Assembly: GCF_946408925.1 (NCBI RefSeq)
Contig: NZ_CAMJUE010000002.1
Coordinates: forward strand, 1 to 64,000
DNA: 64,000 bases
Source: an uncultured Methanobrevibacter sp.
Lineage (GTDB): Archaea > Methanobacteriota > Methanobacteria > Methanobacteriales > Methanobacteriaceae
Direction of reading: 5' to 3'
Shown: one piece after another, positions 62,694 through 64,000 of the stretch
How the letters are laid out: every line of letters starts with the position of its first letter
How positions within the stretch are numbered: position 1 is the stretch's first letter
Notes under the pieces: generated by a model
What the model saw: the letters and a program-made list of their open reading frames with translations, nothing else
Told to the model about the DNA's origin: nothing
The model's database searches: none
Position numbers and translations under genes: made by a program

Positions 62694-63888
62694 TAGTTTA
62701 ACTAAGTCCTTAATTAAATTATCCACTAAACTCACACCTATTTCAGTGGGAACAAAATTTTTTCCGACAAATTCTTTAGAAACAGAATATGTTGAATTAT
62801 TCAATTACACTCAAACAATTTTATTTGAGCTTGAAAAAGCTGAAATCACATCAGATACAATATTGGAAAATCTGGTTCGTGATGTGGGTGCGGAAAACCT
62901 TCCTAAGGATTATACATTTCATGAATTAAAACCGGCAGAAAATAAAATTGAGGAATATGCTCTGGTAAGTAATATTATTATGGGAAGTGACCGTTATTTT
63001 TATATAGAACTTCCACATCCGTCCCGTTTAATTGATATATTTGTCAAAATCATTCAAAATGAAAAAGGAGAAATTGTGGAAAAAACAGCAACAGAACTGG
63101 TTGCAAGAATGTTAAGTAAAAATGATGCGATTCGTGTTGCTATTGAATTGATTGGAATTGGATTGTCTGAAGGAATTCAGGTAATCTCTGCAGTAGGAAT
63201 GACTGGTGCAGCTTCAATAGAACGTGCAATTCATTACACTCAAAGTGTTGGAAGTTTTCCGGGAATTGCTTTTACTAAATTAGGTGGAGAATATGCACTT
63301 GTATTTGATTCACCATTTCTTCTTAAGGAATCAAAACCAGTTGATTTGGAAAATTACTTATTCATTGATTTAATCGATTCAACAAAATTTATCAGTAAAA
63401 ATGGTAGAAATCAGTTAGTTGAACTGATGACCGGAATTAAAAACTTCATCGAAACAGAATGTGATGGTGAACTGGAAGGTTACCGTGAAGGTGGGGATGA
63501 TTTTATTGCAAGATTCCCATCAAAAGATTTAGCAATACGTGCAGGACTCGATGCAGCATGGTTTGCATTGGACAATGGTGCAAAAATAAGGGCAGGTATT
63601 GGCAGAAGCAGACGTGAAGCTGGAGAAAGGGCACAATTGGTTGATGATTTGCCTTCAACATCTCCGCTGTCATTGGTTGTCTTTGAATTAGCAAATGGAT
63701 TATATGCATATAATATTCCTTCTGAATTTACAAGAACATTAATCAACCTTATCGAAAATGAAAAGCCAAAATTGATTGGAGTATTTTTATTTGTATTCAT
63801 TTTTGCATATCTGATGTCTATTTTAGGATTGGGAATGTTCAGTTTCATAGGAATTATTCTGGTTTTAATTTATGCTGTAATAACTTAA
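62686..63888 (+). CDS. Membrane-anchored GGDD/cyclase-like palm-domain protein
   Basis: This 400-residue protein has an N-terminal domain of unknown type (1-215). A palm-type domain of the GGDEF/class III cyclase superfamily follows (about 222-345): FIDLIDSTKFI (first acidic site, D228/D231) and GYREGGDDFIARF (GGDD at 269-272). Two C-terminal membrane helices end the protein (about 365-380 and 383-399). GGDD with an upstream D-x-x-x-S/T fits nucleotide cyclization or polymerization, as in class III cyclases and Cas10 palms, but the product is unknown. The start ATG overlaps the nuclease gene end; GGGGGAG lies before it. Confidence 0.75.
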   Translation: MANSLTKSLIKLSTKLTPISVGTKFFPTNSLETEYVELFNYTQTILFELEKAEITSDTILENLVRDVGAENLPKDYTFHELKPAENKIEEYALVSNIIMGSDRYFYIELPHPSRLIDIFVKIIQNEKGEIVEKTATELVARMLSKNDAIRVAIELIGIGLSEGIQVISAVGMTGAASIERAIHYTQSVGSFPGIAFTKLGGEYALVFDSPFLLKESKPVDLENYLFIDLIDSTKFISKNGRNQLVELMTGIKNFIETECDGELEGYREGGDDFIARFPSKDLAIRAGLDAAWFALDNGAKIRAGIGRSRREAGERAQLVDDLPSTSPLSLVVFELANGLYAYNIPSEFTRTLINLIENEKPKLIGVFLFVFIFAYLMSILGLGMFSFIGIILVLIYAVIT

Positions 63889-63910
63889 TTAATCTAAAAA
63901 GAGAAGAATT

Positions 63911-64000
63911 ATGAGACGAAAAAAAGACGATAAAAGAGTTTTAAGATCTGGAAATGGTCGCCAGAATGCTTCTCCCAGAAAAATAAGGAGAATTAAAAAC
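63911..64000 (+). CDS. Start of a basic protein, 3' end outside window
   Basis: The first 30 codons read MRRKKDDKRVLRSGNGRQNA and continue with SPRKIRRIKN to the window end. AAAAAGAGAAGAATT stands before the ATG, 22 bases after the GGDD protein stop, suggesting the same operon. It is very basic, perhaps nucleic-acid binding. The family cannot be named from this fragment. Confidence 0.5.
   Translation, partial: MRRKKDDKRVLRSGNGRQNASPRKIRRIKN

Overview
The window is about 64 kb of low-GC archaeal DNA from a methanogen of the order Methanobacteriales, most likely Methanobrevibacter. Supporting genes are an A-type ATP synthase, archaeal DnaG, TFB, Gar1 and NAC, the SepF cell-division anchor, a TfrB-type thiol:fumarate reductase subunit, a pseudomurein-binding-like repeat protein, large adhesin-like proteins and an archaeal/eukaryotic-type GlyRS. 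Ribosome binding sites are mostly GGTGAT or AGGAGG. They decide many starts and often show that the ORF track begins too far upstream. Identification is by reading alone; no database search was possible.

Layout. 1-1.8 kb: end of the ATP synthase operon (atpB, atpD) and a small one-TM protein. 1.7-5.5 kb (minus): ATP-grasp ligase, tRNA-Gln(TTG), DUF1284 protein, bioY, dnaG. 6-8.6 kb (plus): RraA-like protein, gar1-tfb, small secreted protein. 8.6-13 kb (minus): two-domain glycosyltransferase and membrane proteins. 13-15 kb (plus): TauE-type transporter, TPR-like protein, hydrolase. 15.2-18.3 kb (minus): pyrH-tatD-zinc ribbon-YbjQ membrane operon. 19-26 kb: aquaporin, wall-associated proteins and a 1640-residue adhesin. 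26.6-33 kb: an acidic histone-fold-like protein, ZPR1, a 2PGK-like kinase, DUF1611, sepF, a TDT transporter, a TIM-barrel hydrolase and a winged-helix regulator. 33-38.6 kb (minus): glyS, dcd, a Cys-rich ferredoxin protein, an RNA methyltransferase and tfrB. 38.7-43.4 kb: iorAB, an ACT protein and a phenylacetate-CoA ligase, which look like an aryl-acid/aromatic amino acid module. 43.5-49.5 kb: TPR protein, sodium:solute symporter with its tiny accessory protein, AarF/UbiB kinase, adhesin. 49.6-54.4 kb: YhgE/Pip protein, paired half-size membrane proteins, and a decayed SDR gene beside a carboxymuconolactone-decarboxylase protein. 54.7-57.4 kb: modABC. 57.6-60.4 kb: a nonsense-interrupted GNAT gene, DNA-3-methyladenine glycosylase and a ferredoxin-fused aldo/keto reductase. 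60.5-64 kb: NAC, a phosphoesterase, an NYN/PIN nuclease with a duplicated C-terminal domain, and a membrane-anchored GGDD cyclase-like protein.

Most of the window is chromosomal backbone. I see no CRISPR array, insertion sequence, integrase or provirus. The best candidates for something undescribed are the phosphoesterase / NYN-PIN nuclease / GGDD cyclase-like cluster at 60.9-63.9 kb, a tfb gene with no standard start codon, an acidic protein with a histone-fold pattern, and two overlapping paralogous three-TM proteins. Several convergent gene pairs share hairpins that overlap their stop codons.
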